Made by a program: the position numbers and the translations under genes. Below, piece after piece: positions 8,523-16,379 of a DNA stretch of 64,000 bases; position 1 is the stretch's first letter, and the number at the start of each line of letters is the position of its first letter. The notes under the pieces were generated by a model. It had not been told where the DNA came from and ran no database searches. It saw only the letters and a list, made by a program, of their open reading frames with translations. Source of the stretch: Sunxiuqinia sp963678245 (GTDB lineage: Bacteria; Bacteroidota; Bacteroidia; Bacteroidales; Prolixibacteraceae); NCBI GenBank assembly GCA_965140765.1, contig OZ223309.1:1798001-1862000 (forward strand), written 5' to 3'.

Positions 8523-9494
8523 ATGAAAACAGGAATTAGAAGTATTTTGGCTTGTATTGTCATACTACTTATGGTAAGCAGTTGCGACAAAGACGAAATA
8601 GAGGGGACTTTACCTCCAGAACTAGAAGCCTTTTCTGTTCAATGGGACAGCTTCATTGACAATAGTGCGGAAAGCACGGATATTTTTATTGGAACAAAGT
8701 ATATCGGCATACAAGGATGGCCGCTTGTTGCTAACCCACCGTATATTTATGTAGGTGCTACATTTCCCCAAAATGCTTTTGCAAGCTCTTTTGATGAAGA
8801 AGTTAAAGGCAACAAGCAACCTCTTGATTTAACTTTCAATTTTCCGGCACCTTATACTACAGGTATGGAAGAAGTAAAAGGGACTGAATACCTGAAAAAG
8901 TTGAAGGAAGCTATGAGTTCCGAGGAATATAAAAGCTATACTCCGCCAACAAAACCTTATATAGCCAAACTTGCAAAGCTAAATTCGTTGGTTAATCTGG
9001 ATAGCTGTTTTTCTGAAAACAAAGATTTCGGCAACACATTTGAGCGGCTAGCCAAACAAGAAATTGAAATGCAAAATGTAAAGAGCTTATCGGTTGGCGA
9101 AATTGTGTTTAAAGGATTCACGGTTTCAATGGAGACTCCTTCAAACGGCTTATTTGTCGATACCCCAACTAATTTAAGCGATTTAGTTTACATTCGAACA
9201 TTAACCTATGGTGTTACGGCTTATTTTGTAATAGCAAGTGAACATCCCTATCAAGATGTACTTACGGCTTTTAAAGGCGACGATTACAAAAATCCGGAAG
9301 GAATTCTGCACAAATCCCAAATCATTCTATTAACGGTTTCTGATGTAAACCAGGAAGCCATCATGAAATCTTCTTTTGATGATCTGAAAGAATTTATGAA
9401 TAAGCCATTTTATAACAAAGAGGCCTACGGATACCCCATATTTTGTAAGGGATTTTATGCAAAAGATAATCGAGTTTTTAACGGAGACAACTGA
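8523..9494 (+). CDS. Cholesterol-dependent-cytolysin-like lipoprotein lacking domain 4
   Basis: This 323-residue protein has a lipoprotein signal ending at Cys21, followed by DKDE. Several blocks align in order with thiol-activated cytolysins: YIYVGATFPQNAF with KQPLDLTFNFP (74-107, the LYPGA/VDLPG region), FTVSMETPSNGLF (199-211, like YTVSVDAPKNPGDVF), LVYIRTLTYGVTAYF (221-235, like LVYISSVAYGRQVYL) and GYPIFCKGFYAKDN (303-316, like LPISYTTSFLRDN). The protein ends exactly where domain 4 and the Trp-rich undecapeptide would begin. The hinge diglycine near the fifth core strand is not apparent (SD at about 283). It resembles the short CDC-like proteins of Bacteroidota. Pore formation is inferred, not shown. 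Confidence 0.75.
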   Translation: MKTGIRSILACIVILLMVSSCDKDEIEGTLPPELEAFSVQWDSFIDNSAESTDIFIGTKYIGIQGWPLVANPPYIYVGATFPQNAFASSFDEEVKGNKQPLDLTFNFPAPYTTGMEEVKGTEYLKKLKEAMSSEEYKSYTPPTKPYIAKLAKLNSLVNLDSCFSENKDFGNTFERLAKQEIEMQNVKSLSVGEIVFKGFTVSMETPSNGLFVDTPTNLSDLVYIRTLTYGVTAYFVIASEHPYQDVLTAFKGDDYKNPEGILHKSQIILLTVSDVNQEAIMKSSFDDLKEFMNKPFYNKEAYGYPIFCKGFYAKDNRVFNGDN

Positions 9495-9532
9495 ATATTG
9501 AATATTTAAATTAATCATAAAAATTAAATACT

Positions 9533-10369
9533 ATGAGAACAAAAAATGCATCCAATTTATTAGTGCTATTACTGCTTGCCGTTTTTGCGGGTGCATGTAG
9601 TGATGATGACCCCGAAACACTTAGTTTTTTTAATGTGGCTTATGAAGTTCCCATGCACGGTACACGTTATATCAGCGTAAAAAGCGGAAGCGGTGATTAT
9701 TCTGTCCGGGTAGATAATCCACACTTATTTTCGGCTTCGGAAGATGACGGATGGTCTAACCCCGAAGGAACGTTTCTGGTTCGAGGCTTACTAACAGGAG
9801 AATCAACACTTGCAGTTACAGATAACAGAACCGGAGAAACAGCAAATTTGACAATTAAAGTAACCGACAATTACGAGGCGCTTCAGATATCTAAACTTTA
9901 TTGGGATGAATCTATCTCCAAGATTATGGAAAATGAACACCCGGTTTTTAGCAAAATTCCTTTTGTTTTTCTTATTAATAACAGGGAACGGGACGTATAT
10001 TTTGCTGATAGAAGCGGTGAAAACTCACTAACAAGTAATGGTATAGAAATACAGAGGAAAGGCACTTATTCTTTTACAATGGAAGATGATAAATACTATT
10101 TGACATTGACATATCCGGAAGATGAAAGCGGAGAATTGACAGATGATGCTTCAGTGATCGCAACTCCACATAAATTTGAAATTACCCAAAGTAGCGAATT
10201 CTTGCGGCACCGGTTGGATGAAAACCTGAACCTCGGTTGGGAAACCATTGCCAAAGCTTATCCTGACAGTCTTCGGGGCGAGGCCATTACAATGAAGGGA
10301 GTTAATTCAAGCTTCCAACTTGAAGGTAAATTTGAACAAATTGAAATTCCCACAGGTGTATTGAATTGA
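9533..10369 (+). CDS. Lipoprotein with N-terminal Ig-like domain, unknown function
   Basis: This 278-residue protein has a lipoprotein signal ending at Cys22, followed by SDDD, an acidic surface-export-like motif. The first about 85 residues after it form an Ig-like unit (SGSGDYSVRVD through LLTGESTLAVTDNRTGE) matching the last domain of the lipoprotein at 5920 and the first of that at 10450. The remaining about 165 residues (from ISKLYWDESI) are beta-rich and unrecognised. It starts 38 bp after the cytolysin-like gene in the same direction, so it is probably co-expressed. It could be a partner, receptor or self-protection factor for that protein, but nothing in the sequence decides this. Confidence 0.7.
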   Translation: MRTKNASNLLVLLLLAVFAGACSDDDPETLSFFNVAYEVPMHGTRYISVKSGSGDYSVRVDNPHLFSASEDDGWSNPEGTFLVRGLLTGESTLAVTDNRTGETANLTIKVTDNYEALQISKLYWDESISKIMENEHPVFSKIPFVFLINNRERDVYFADRSGENSLTSNGIEIQRKGTYSFTMEDDKYYLTLTYPEDESGELTDDASVIATPHKFEITQSSEFLRHRLDENLNLGWETIAKAYPDSLRGEAITMKGVNSSFQLEGKFEQIEIPTGVLN

Positions 10370-10374
10370 CACTG

Positions 10375-10426
10375 ATTTATGGCCCTGCTCTGACTTGTAT
10401 TTAGTGCAGGGTCATAAATAGTTTTG
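10375..10426 (+). promoter_or_regulatory. Hairpin (attenuator/terminator) overlapping a promoter box
   Basis: Arms 10375-10388 and 10406-10419 pair over 14 positions with one mismatch, and TAGTTTTG (10419-10426), an exact -7 box, begins at the last base of the hairpin. The structure could end most transcripts of the 7520-10369 operon while a separate promoter drives the gene at 10450. Confidence 0.55.
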
Positions 10427-10449
10427 TAAAAATAAAACAGAATTAATTT

Positions 10450-11559
10450 ATGAATAATAGAACATTGAAGAACCGGATGAAAATATTTGGGGTCTTATTC
10501 CTTTTTGCAACTTGCTTTTTATTTTTCTCATGCAGCAAGGATGATGACGATTTTCAGCCAATCCAGTTGCAGTACGCTATCCTTAACGATAAGCCTAACC
10601 CGATAACCAATAATCAGATTTCTCTCAATTTCCCAAGTGAAACGAAAAACGAATTGATAATTTTTGGGGGCGACGGAAAGTTTGACATAAATAACTCTGA
10701 CAACACAAAATTAAGTATCAGCTATGCTGATGGATATTTAACACTAACTCCTCTTGCTGCCGGAAACGTAACAGTTACAATAACTGATACCCACAATAGC
10801 TTCTATGCTCTAACGGTACAAATCATAAATCAGTTGGAGCTTAATATGAGTGCAAAAAAAGAAGCAGGAAATATATTTGACTTAATGGTATTCAACCTTA
10901 ATACAAACTATGAAGGGCGAATTACCCTTTTGGATTTAACTGAAACATACGATTCTATTGTGTGGCTATGCACGAATACTTCTCAACGTTTTCGAGTTCT
11001 TGAATCTCAGGAAAACAGTAGTAGTTTTACATGGCAATGGTCAAATTGTTTCTTTTTGCCTGCTGTATATGAAACCTGTTTGCTGGGCTACAAAGACAGT
11101 CAAATAATTTCCAGCGATACCGTTTATGTGGATATTGCAAACGACAAGGATTTTCTGGGCTTCAAGTGGGAAGATGTTGAAAGTAAAGTAGGTACCGGAT
11201 ATGAGAATATTTTTTCAGATGAATATTATTTTGTAACACATGAGAGTGTTACCAATAATATTCCCTCTATCTCTTTGTTCTTGTCTAAGAACTATATTGA
11301 AAATGAGGCTGCCTTTTTCAGTAAAAGCAGGGAAATTCTTTTGGGGTATATAAACACGTTGTATTCTGAACCAACATATAGCAATGATGAGGATAATTCG
11401 CTTTTCGGTATTTACAATAATCTATTTAAAAATAGAAAAGAAGGTGTTACTCCCGAGTATATATGGATAACTTCTACTTCCAAAATTTCACTGCTGAAAA
11501 AGTACGACATTAATAACGGATTTTCGAAATACGAAATATATGCGGAACCAGCTAGGTGA
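10450..11559 (+). CDS. Lipoprotein with Ig-like domain and unrecognised C-terminal region
   Basis: This 369-residue protein has a lipoprotein signal ending at Cys28, followed by SKDDDD, the clearest acidic surface-export-like motif of the island. Residues about 35-130 repeat the Ig-like pattern (ELIIFGGDGKFDINNSDN, then LAAGNVTVTITDTHN) seen in the neighbours at 5920 and 9533. The rest is rich in Asn, Ser and Tyr with three Cys (near residues 175-215) and no family I recognise. It may have its own promoter at 10419. The start is the first ATG. An in-frame Met at codon 10 would still leave a plausible lipoprotein signal. Confidence 0.7.
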   Translation: MNNRTLKNRMKIFGVLFLFATCFLFFSCSKDDDDFQPIQLQYAILNDKPNPITNNQISLNFPSETKNELIIFGGDGKFDINNSDNTKLSISYADGYLTLTPLAAGNVTVTITDTHNSFYALTVQIINQLELNMSAKKEAGNIFDLMVFNLNTNYEGRITLLDLTETYDSIVWLCTNTSQRFRVLESQENSSSFTWQWSNCFFLPAVYETCLLGYKDSQIISSDTVYVDIANDKDFLGFKWEDVESKVGTGYENIFSDEYYFVTHESVTNNIPSISLFLSKNYIENEAAFFSKSREILLGYINTLYSEPTYSNDEDNSLFGIYNNLFKNRKEGVTPEYIWITSTSKISLLKKYDINNGFSKYEIYAEPAR

Positions 11560-11902
11560 GCTGTATTTTTTCCAAAATAAAAGCGAATTATCTTCCTGCA
11601 TTTTGAGTATTGAGAAGACAGCACTGACTAACGGAGAACAGTATAATACGATATTTATGACTTATTGGTTTCTAAATATAGGTTGTATTTTAACTGTAGT
11701 TCTTTTTTTATTAATTACTACCTATTCAGTTAGTATTCTCTGTATTTTTTTATGGTATCCTCAAGTCATTTATGTTCTACTAAGCTAATAGAAAGATCAG
11801 TCAAATTATTCGAAATTAACCTTATAGGACTCGAATCGACAAGTGTTTATATCTGAGGTAATTACGTTTTTGTTGAAATGTCTTTAATTTTAGTTCGAAC
11901 AC

Positions 11903-11940
11903 AAAAAAGCCCCATAATAACTATAATTACGAGGCTTTTG
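11903..11940 (-). terminator. Terminator downstream of tRNA-Arg
   Basis: Read on the minus strand, a stem of AAAAGCC paired with GGCTTTT is followed by a T-run. It lies 12 bp past the 3' end of the tRNA gene. The 390 bp between the last island gene and the tRNA hold nothing else convincing. Confidence 0.65.
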
Positions 11941-11951
11941 GTTTCTTAATG

Positions 11952-12023
11952 TGATCCCACCGGGACTCGAACCCAGATCTTAAGAACCGGAATCTTAAAT
12001 TCTATCCATTGAACTATGGGACC
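11952..12023 (-). tRNA. tRNA-Arg (anticodon CCG)
   Basis: A 72-nt cloverleaf is read on the minus strand. The acceptor arms are GGTCCCA and TGGGATC with discriminator A. The anticodon stem TAAGA/TCTTA encloses the loop TTCCGGT, giving anticodon CCG (codon CGG). The T-arm GGGTTCGAGTCCC is canonical. The 3' CCA is not encoded, as is common in Bacteroidota. It sits directly at the right end of the lipoprotein island. Confidence 0.95.
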
Positions 12024-12163
12024 GTTTTATTTTAAGTGGTGCAAAAATAGTAAAACAATCGTTTTTTAACAGGATTTCTAATAAAAACTTAAAAAGAACG
12101 TTAAGCTTCTAATATTGTTAATAAACTACTTTCTCAAGGAGTGGTTTGAACAGACAAAAGGTT

Positions 12164-12171
12164 TAATTTTG
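12164..12171 (+). promoter_or_regulatory. -7 promoter box for the HD gene
   Basis: TAATTTTG matches the Bacteroidota -7 consensus TAnnTTTG. It ends only 7 bp before the ATG at 12179, so the transcript would be nearly leaderless. Confidence 0.55.
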
Positions 12172-12178
12172 TAGAACC

Positions 12179-12982
12179 ATGGAAGAATTATCAGTTGTAA
12201 AAGAAAACATACAGGCTGCACGTAATTTCTTTGAAAAATACACAGCCGTATTTTTAAAGCAGTCAGACCCGAAGATGGCTGAAGTTCTTGCTTTAAAAAG
12301 AGAACACTCTTTGCAAGTTTCCAAAATTAGCGGCGTTGTAGCTACTAATCTGATGCTTGAAGAGGAAGATATTTTGTTAGCCGAAATAATTGGTTTATTG
12401 CATGATGTAGGCCGTTTTGAACAGTTTGTTCAATATCAATCTTTTAATGACGAGCAGTCGGAAAATCATGCTCAACTAGGAGTTAATATTTTGAGAGAAC
12501 AGACATTCTTCAAAAATTTGACTGAGGTGAAGAAAAATCTGATAACTCAAGTTATTCTCAACCACAACAAGGAAGGCATTTCACTAAAAGAAGATAAAAT
12601 GATCGTTACTTATAGCCAGATTCTTCGTGATGCCGATAAGCTTGATATTTGGGAAACCTGTGTTAAAAACTTGAATCGCGATGGTTCTTTTAAGCTCGAT
12701 GCCATTAGCCATGGCTTGCCGGCAGCCGGCACGGTTAGCGACAATATTGTAAAAAGCATTAAAAGTCATAAACCTGCCAAACGCAAGGATATGGAATCGG
12801 TTAATGATTACAAATTGGCTATTATGTCGATGATTTTTGATTTGAACTTTCGTGTTAGTTTTCAGTTGTTGAATGAGAAACAATTGATTAAGAAGCTGTA
12901 CGAATCGATGTCGAAAAAAGATGTGGTGATTGATGCGTACCGGGAGCTTCGACTATACATCGAAAATAAATTTATTGTATAG
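12179..12982 (+). CDS. HD-domain phosphohydrolase
   Basis: This 267-residue soluble protein has an HD fold: His43 (REHSLQV), the His75-Asp76 pair (LLHDVGRFE), His97 (ENHAQLG) and a later RDADKLD motif make up the metal-binding set. The HD superfamily includes phosphohydrolases acting on nucleotides or cyclic dinucleotides. Nothing here fixes the substrate, and no GYP motif is present, so a c-di-GMP function is not supported. It is followed 47 bp later by a small Fe-S protein gene with its own Shine-Dalgarno sequence. The ATG lies only 7 bp beyond a -7 box, so transcription probably starts almost at the start codon. Confidence 0.85.
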   Translation: MEELSVVKENIQAARNFFEKYTAVFLKQSDPKMAEVLALKREHSLQVSKISGVVATNLMLEEEDILLAEIIGLLHDVGRFEQFVQYQSFNDEQSENHAQLGVNILREQTFFKNLTEVKKNLITQVILNHNKEGISLKEDKMIVTYSQILRDADKLDIWETCVKNLNRDGSFKLDAISHGLPAAGTVSDNIVKSIKSHKPAKRKDMESVNDYKLAIMSMIFDLNFRVSFQLLNEKQLIKKLYESMSKKDVVIDAYRELRLYIENKFIV

Positions 12983-13029
12983 TTAGACGCAAACAGAAAA
13001 CGGATCTTATAAGTAACGGAGGACAAGTG

Positions 13030-13242
13030 ATGGGAAACCGATTGGTTTGCATATGCAACATGGTGTCAGAAAAAGAAATTATTTCAGCCTTAAAAAAAGG
13101 AGCTACTTCAACCGAAGATATTCAGTATGCAACGCGTGCAGGAACCAGCTGTGGCAAATGTTTGATGACGATTGATCAGATCGTTCAGGAATATGAAATG
13201 GAAGAGGCCGTTAACAATCCTCAGCGAAAGCTTGATTTATAG
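13030..13242 (+). CDS. BFD-like [2Fe-2S]-binding protein
   Basis: This 70-residue protein has four Cys in the bacterioferritin-associated ferredoxin arrangement: Cys7-x-Cys9 and Cys41-x2-Cys44 (TSCGKC), with the helical segment between them typical of the Fer2_BFD fold. The ATG at 13030 is preferred over a GTG one codon earlier because GGAGG at 13018-13023 has proper spacing to it. In other bacteria such domains release iron from bacterioferritin or deliver electrons in nitrite reductase and related enzymes. No ferritin gene is nearby, so the partner is unknown. Confidence 0.88.
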   Translation: MGNRLVCICNMVSEKEIISALKKGATSTEDIQYATRAGTSCGKCLMTIDQIVQEYEMEEAVNNPQRKLDL

Positions 13243-13274
13243 TTGACTTTTAAATTGAAAGTGGTGCTGAAAAC

Positions 13275-13925
13275 TCAGATTTCAACCAACTGATTTTTGA
13301 TAGCGTACATCACCAGTTGGGCAGTATTTTTACTCTCGCTTTTATCCAAAATATTGGATCGGTGTTTGTCAACTGTTCTTTTCGAAATGTAAAGCTGATC
13401 GGCAATTTCCTGATTTGAAAACCCCTTGCAGATTAAGATTAAGATTTCAATTTCGCGTTCTGAGAGTATATGTTGCTTTTCGTGATGTTGCGACTTGGTT
13501 CGCAGACTGCTCACAAGTGTTTGCAATAATTCCGAAGAAAAATAAGTGCCTCCTTCAACAACCGTTTGCAGGGCAGTTTTTACCTCGCTAATGTCCGAGT
13601 TTTTCAACAAAAAACCTTTGACTCCGGCATCTACCATTTTGTAATAGTAGTCCTCTTCCCCATACATCGACAAGGTGATGATTTTGATGTCAGGATACTT
13701 ACGAACAGCTTTTCGTGCTGCTTCAATACCATCCATCACAGGCATGTCGATGTCCAGCAACACCAAGTCTGGAATTCCCGTCTCAAGTAAGTTTAGGAAC
13801 TCTAGACCATTGGCTGCTTCGGCACTTATTTGGTATCCGGGTAGGTTGTTGAGTAATATTCGCAACCCGTTTCGAAACAGCGTATGATCATCGACAAGGA
13901 TGATTTTGTATTGTTTATCAGTCAT
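13275..13925 (-). CDS. NarL/FixJ-type response regulator
   Basis: This 216-residue protein has a receiver domain (about 5-120) with acidic pair Asp12-Asp13, phospho-acceptor Asp58 in LLDIDMP, and Lys in FLLKNSD. A LuxR-type helix-turn-helix follows (about 148-205, LSEREIEILILICKGFSNQEIADQLYIS, shown here only as a landmark: LSEREIE to QLYIS). Its start overlaps the end of the upstream kinase gene by 8 bp, so the two are translated together and form a cognate pair. Target genes are not evident. Confidence 0.93.
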   Translation of the reverse strand: MTDKQYKIILVDDHTLFRNGLRILLNNLPGYQISAEAANGLEFLNLLETGIPDLVLLDIDMPVMDGIEAARKAVRKYPDIKIITLSMYGEEDYYYKMVDAGVKGFLLKNSDISEVKTALQTVVEGGTYFSSELLQTLVSSLRTKSQHHEKQHILSEREIEILILICKGFSNQEIADQLYISKRTVDKHRSNILDKSESKNTAQLVMYAIKNQLVEI

Positions 13926-14877
13926 TTTTGGTGTTTACTTTAATCGTTACCTGTGTTCCTTCTTTTAGTTCACTTTGTATATTAATTTCTCCTTTTAAAG
14001 AGTTAATCCTTGAATATATATTCGAAAATCCCATTCCCCCAATGATTGGTTGTTCGTCGAGTTCTTTCTTGTTAAATCCCTGTCCGTCATCGTGGTATAA
14101 AATACTGATGTGGTTAGCTTCCTTAAGAACCGATATTTGAACATTTTTTGCGTTGGCATGCTTAATCGTATTATTAATCAGTTCGCAAATAACCCGATAT
14201 AAAACGACTTCAACATTATTGTCGAAACGCTCGTTTCCCAGATTCGATATTAATTCAATCTGAATAACTTTAGTGACATTAATTTTGTTTGTAAAATTGC
14301 GTAAAGCTCGCAACAATCCAAAATTATTTAGTACATGCGGACTGAGGTTATCCGATATTTCTTTTAGTGATTTGATGGCCTCATTAATTACCATCTCGGT
14401 ATTATCAACAATTTCTTTTGAAGCTTGGTCGTGTTCGAGTTGAGCCAGCGAAGAGACCGACATCTTTACTGTTGAGAGCAATGGTCCCAACCCATCGTGC
14501 AAGTCTTTTGCAAATCTTTTGCGCTCTTTCTCTTCGGTTTGAATGACGGCATTCAGAAACATTTTCTCCGTCAGCCGACGTGAATCTTCAACACGTTTCA
14601 TGTACTTAAAAATACGCTGGATCATAAATACACCAATGGCAAAGGTCAAGGAAATAACAACACCAAACCAAACGGCAACCTCACCCAAATCCTGCGGCTC
14701 AAAACTGCTGATGAACGGTAGAAACTCCATTGTGCGACTAATGGCCACGAAGATAAACCCAATGGTTAACAAGATCCACGAGAAATTATACTTGGTGACT
14801 CGTGTAAGTTTAATAGCCACCCCTGCAGCGAAAAACTGCAGAATGATGGAAATTCCCAATAAAATTTGAAGGACCAT
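13918..14877 (-). CDS. Membrane sensor histidine kinase (HisKA_3 type)
   Basis: This 319-residue kinase has three hydrophobic segments (about 3-22, 32-50, 68-88) and no extracytoplasmic sensory domain of useful size. A coiled linker leads to the dimerisation/phosphoacceptor block KDLHDGLGPLL (His127). The HATPase_c domain shows ELINNTIKHANA (N box), DDGQGF (G1) and GGMGFSNI (G2). The HisKA_3 type pairs with NarL-type regulators, and it overlaps such a gene. The signal may be sensed in the membrane or by the linker, but the sequence does not say what it is. Confidence 0.92.
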   Translation of the reverse strand: MVLQILLGISIILQFFAAGVAIKLTRVTKYNFSWILLTIGFIFVAISRTMEFLPFISSFEPQDLGEVAVWFGVVISLTFAIGVFMIQRIFKYMKRVEDSRRLTEKMFLNAVIQTEEKERKRFAKDLHDGLGPLLSTVKMSVSSLAQLEHDQASKEIVDNTEMVINEAIKSLKEISDNLSPHVLNNFGLLRALRNFTNKINVTKVIQIELISNLGNERFDNNVEVVLYRVICELINNTIKHANAKNVQISVLKEANHISILYHDDGQGFNKKELDEQPIIGGMGFSNIYSRINSLKGEINIQSELKEGTQVTIKVNTKND

Positions 14878-14959
14878 GATCGTTGAATTAAAGCTTCTTG
14901 CAAATGTACGATTGCCGGTGAGCTTTTCAAATATTGAATTGCAGTTACCAGCAATCGTT

Positions 14960-14967
14960 TAAATTTG
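14960..14967 (+). promoter_or_regulatory. -7 promoter box for the YqaE-like/EEP pair
   Basis: TAAATTTG fits TAnnTTTG exactly and lies 46 bp upstream of the small membrane-protein gene at 15014, in the divergent gap shared with the histidine kinase gene. Confidence 0.5.
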
Positions 14968-15013
14968 TATCTTGCATTTACAGTAAACAAAAGTTAAACT
15001 TCAATTTTCGATT

Positions 15014-15181
15014 ATGAGTTTTTTACGCATTTTATTTGCCATCATTTTACCGCCATTGGGTGTTTTTTTGACAGTTGGAATTAGGGGAGCTTTTTGGTTA
15101 AACATCCTATTAACCTTATTAGGTTTTATTCCCGGAATTATACATGCTGTGTGGGTTATTGCTAAGCATGACCAAGCATGA
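15014..15181 (+). CDS. YqaE/Pmp3-family small membrane protein
   Basis: This 55-residue protein consists of two transmembrane helices. It has the family pattern LPPLGVFLTVG after a first helix start, then a short polar turn and LLTLLGFIPGIIHAVW. Members of the YqaE/Pmp3 (UPF0057) family are small inner-membrane proteins linked to membrane potential and salt or cold stress. Its stop codon overlaps the ATG of the next gene (ATGA at 15178-15181), so the two are translationally coupled. The promoter box at 14960 lies upstream. Confidence 0.85.
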   Translation: MSFLRILFAIILPPLGVFLTVGIRGAFWLNILLTLLGFIPGIIHAVWVIAKHDQA

Positions 15182-16266
15182 GTAGTATCGAAATCATCTT
15201 GTTTCCCTTAGCGATGCTTTTCGTGGCTACTACACTTGCTTCGCATTTAAAATGGACAGCTTGGTGGATCCGTGTAACTGATTTTCCCCGGTTACAAATC
15301 ACTGTCTCCATGTTAATCATTTTTATGTTAAGCATAGTCTTTTATCGTTTCCATGAGATCTGGCAAATACTTATTAGTGGCTTACTGCTGCTAAGCATCG
15401 TGTATCAGTTGGTGAGAATTAGTCGTTACACCATCTTTTCGCCAAAGCAGGTTGTGGCTTATCATGGAAATGACAAAGAGCAATCCATTTCGTTAATGGT
15501 TAGCAATGTGCTACAAACCAATAGAAAATCGGCAGAATTGCACAAGTTGGTTGAAGAACAGAAACCCGATTTGCTGCTCACAGTCGAAGCCAACGATTGG
15601 TGGGAAAAACAATTGAGCCCAATCGAAAAGGACTACGTGCACACCATAAAAAAACCATTAGATAATTTGTATGGCATGATTTTGTACTCCAAACTGGAGC
15701 TGAAAGATGCACAAATCAACTACCTGATTGCCGACGATATTCCCTCCATTGAAGCACAGGTGAGACTGCGATCCGGCCAACTCGTTCAAATTTATTGCTT
15801 ACATCCCAAGCCTCCGTTTCCAACAGAAAGTGAAACTAGTACCAATCGCGATGGCGAACTATTACTGGTTGGAAAGAAAATAGAAAAGGAGCGTAAACCT
15901 ACTTTGGCGTTCGGCGATTTTAACGATGTGGCCTGGTCAAAATCAACCCGCATGTTTCAGAAAGTAAGCCAGCTGCTGGATCCTCGGATTGGGAGGGGAT
16001 TTTTTAATACCTTTCACGCACAGCATTTTTTGATGCGCTGGCCGCTGGATCATATTTTTCATTCATCCGATTTTAAGTTGATTAGAATTAAGCGTTTGAA
16101 GTCCATTGGATCCGATCATTTTCCGATGTATATTAGTCTTCACTTTGAGCCGACTTCTAAGCAGTTGCATGAAGAACCGCAGGCGGATCGGCAAGAAGAA
16201 CAAGAAGCCAAGGAGAAGATCAGGGACGCAGACCCAAAAAAATACCAGCATTTAGCTGCGCCTTAA
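15178..16266 (+). CDS. Endonuclease/exonuclease/phosphatase-family membrane protein
   Basis: This 362-residue protein has three N-terminal transmembrane helices (about 5-22, 38-55, 60-80) and then an EEP-fold domain exposed outside the membrane. Landmarks are LLTVEAND (metal Glu), YCLHPKPP (catalytic His), AFGDFNDVAWS and the final SDHFPMYISL with the Asp-His pair. The highly charged tail after residue 330 is not part of the domain. EEP proteins cleave phosphodiesters in nucleic acids, inositol phosphates or sphingomyelin. This membrane-anchored group has no assigned substrate. It is coupled to the YqaE-like gene by a 4-bp overlap. Confidence 0.85.
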   Translation: MSSIEIILFPLAMLFVATTLASHLKWTAWWIRVTDFPRLQITVSMLIIFMLSIVFYRFHEIWQILISGLLLLSIVYQLVRISRYTIFSPKQVVAYHGNDKEQSISLMVSNVLQTNRKSAELHKLVEEQKPDLLLTVEANDWWEKQLSPIEKDYVHTIKKPLDNLYGMILYSKLELKDAQINYLIADDIPSIEAQVRLRSGQLVQIYCLHPKPPFPTESETSTNRDGELLLVGKKIEKERKPTLAFGDFNDVAWSKSTRMFQKVSQLLDPRIGRGFFNTFHAQHFLMRWPLDHIFHSSDFKLIRIKRLKSIGSDHFPMYISLHFEPTSKQLHEEPQADRQEEQEAKEKIRDADPKKYQHLAAP

Positions 16267-16379
16267 AACGGCTTGGGAATCATATCGAATCCTTAAATAG
16301 TCTCATTTATTATGTACCTTTTGATAACATCGGTTTATAGCCGATCTCAATTTTCAATGGCCTTTTTAATATAATTAAC

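Noticed and set aside
11540..11788. 82-residue hydrophobic open frame overlapping the end of the 10450 gene
   Set aside because: It starts inside another gene, has no ribosome-binding site or family pattern, and its hydrophobicity follows from T-rich sequence.
11952..12023. tRNA-Arg as an attachment site for the lipoprotein island
   Set aside because: No integrase gene and no second copy of the tRNA 3' end was seen at the other border.
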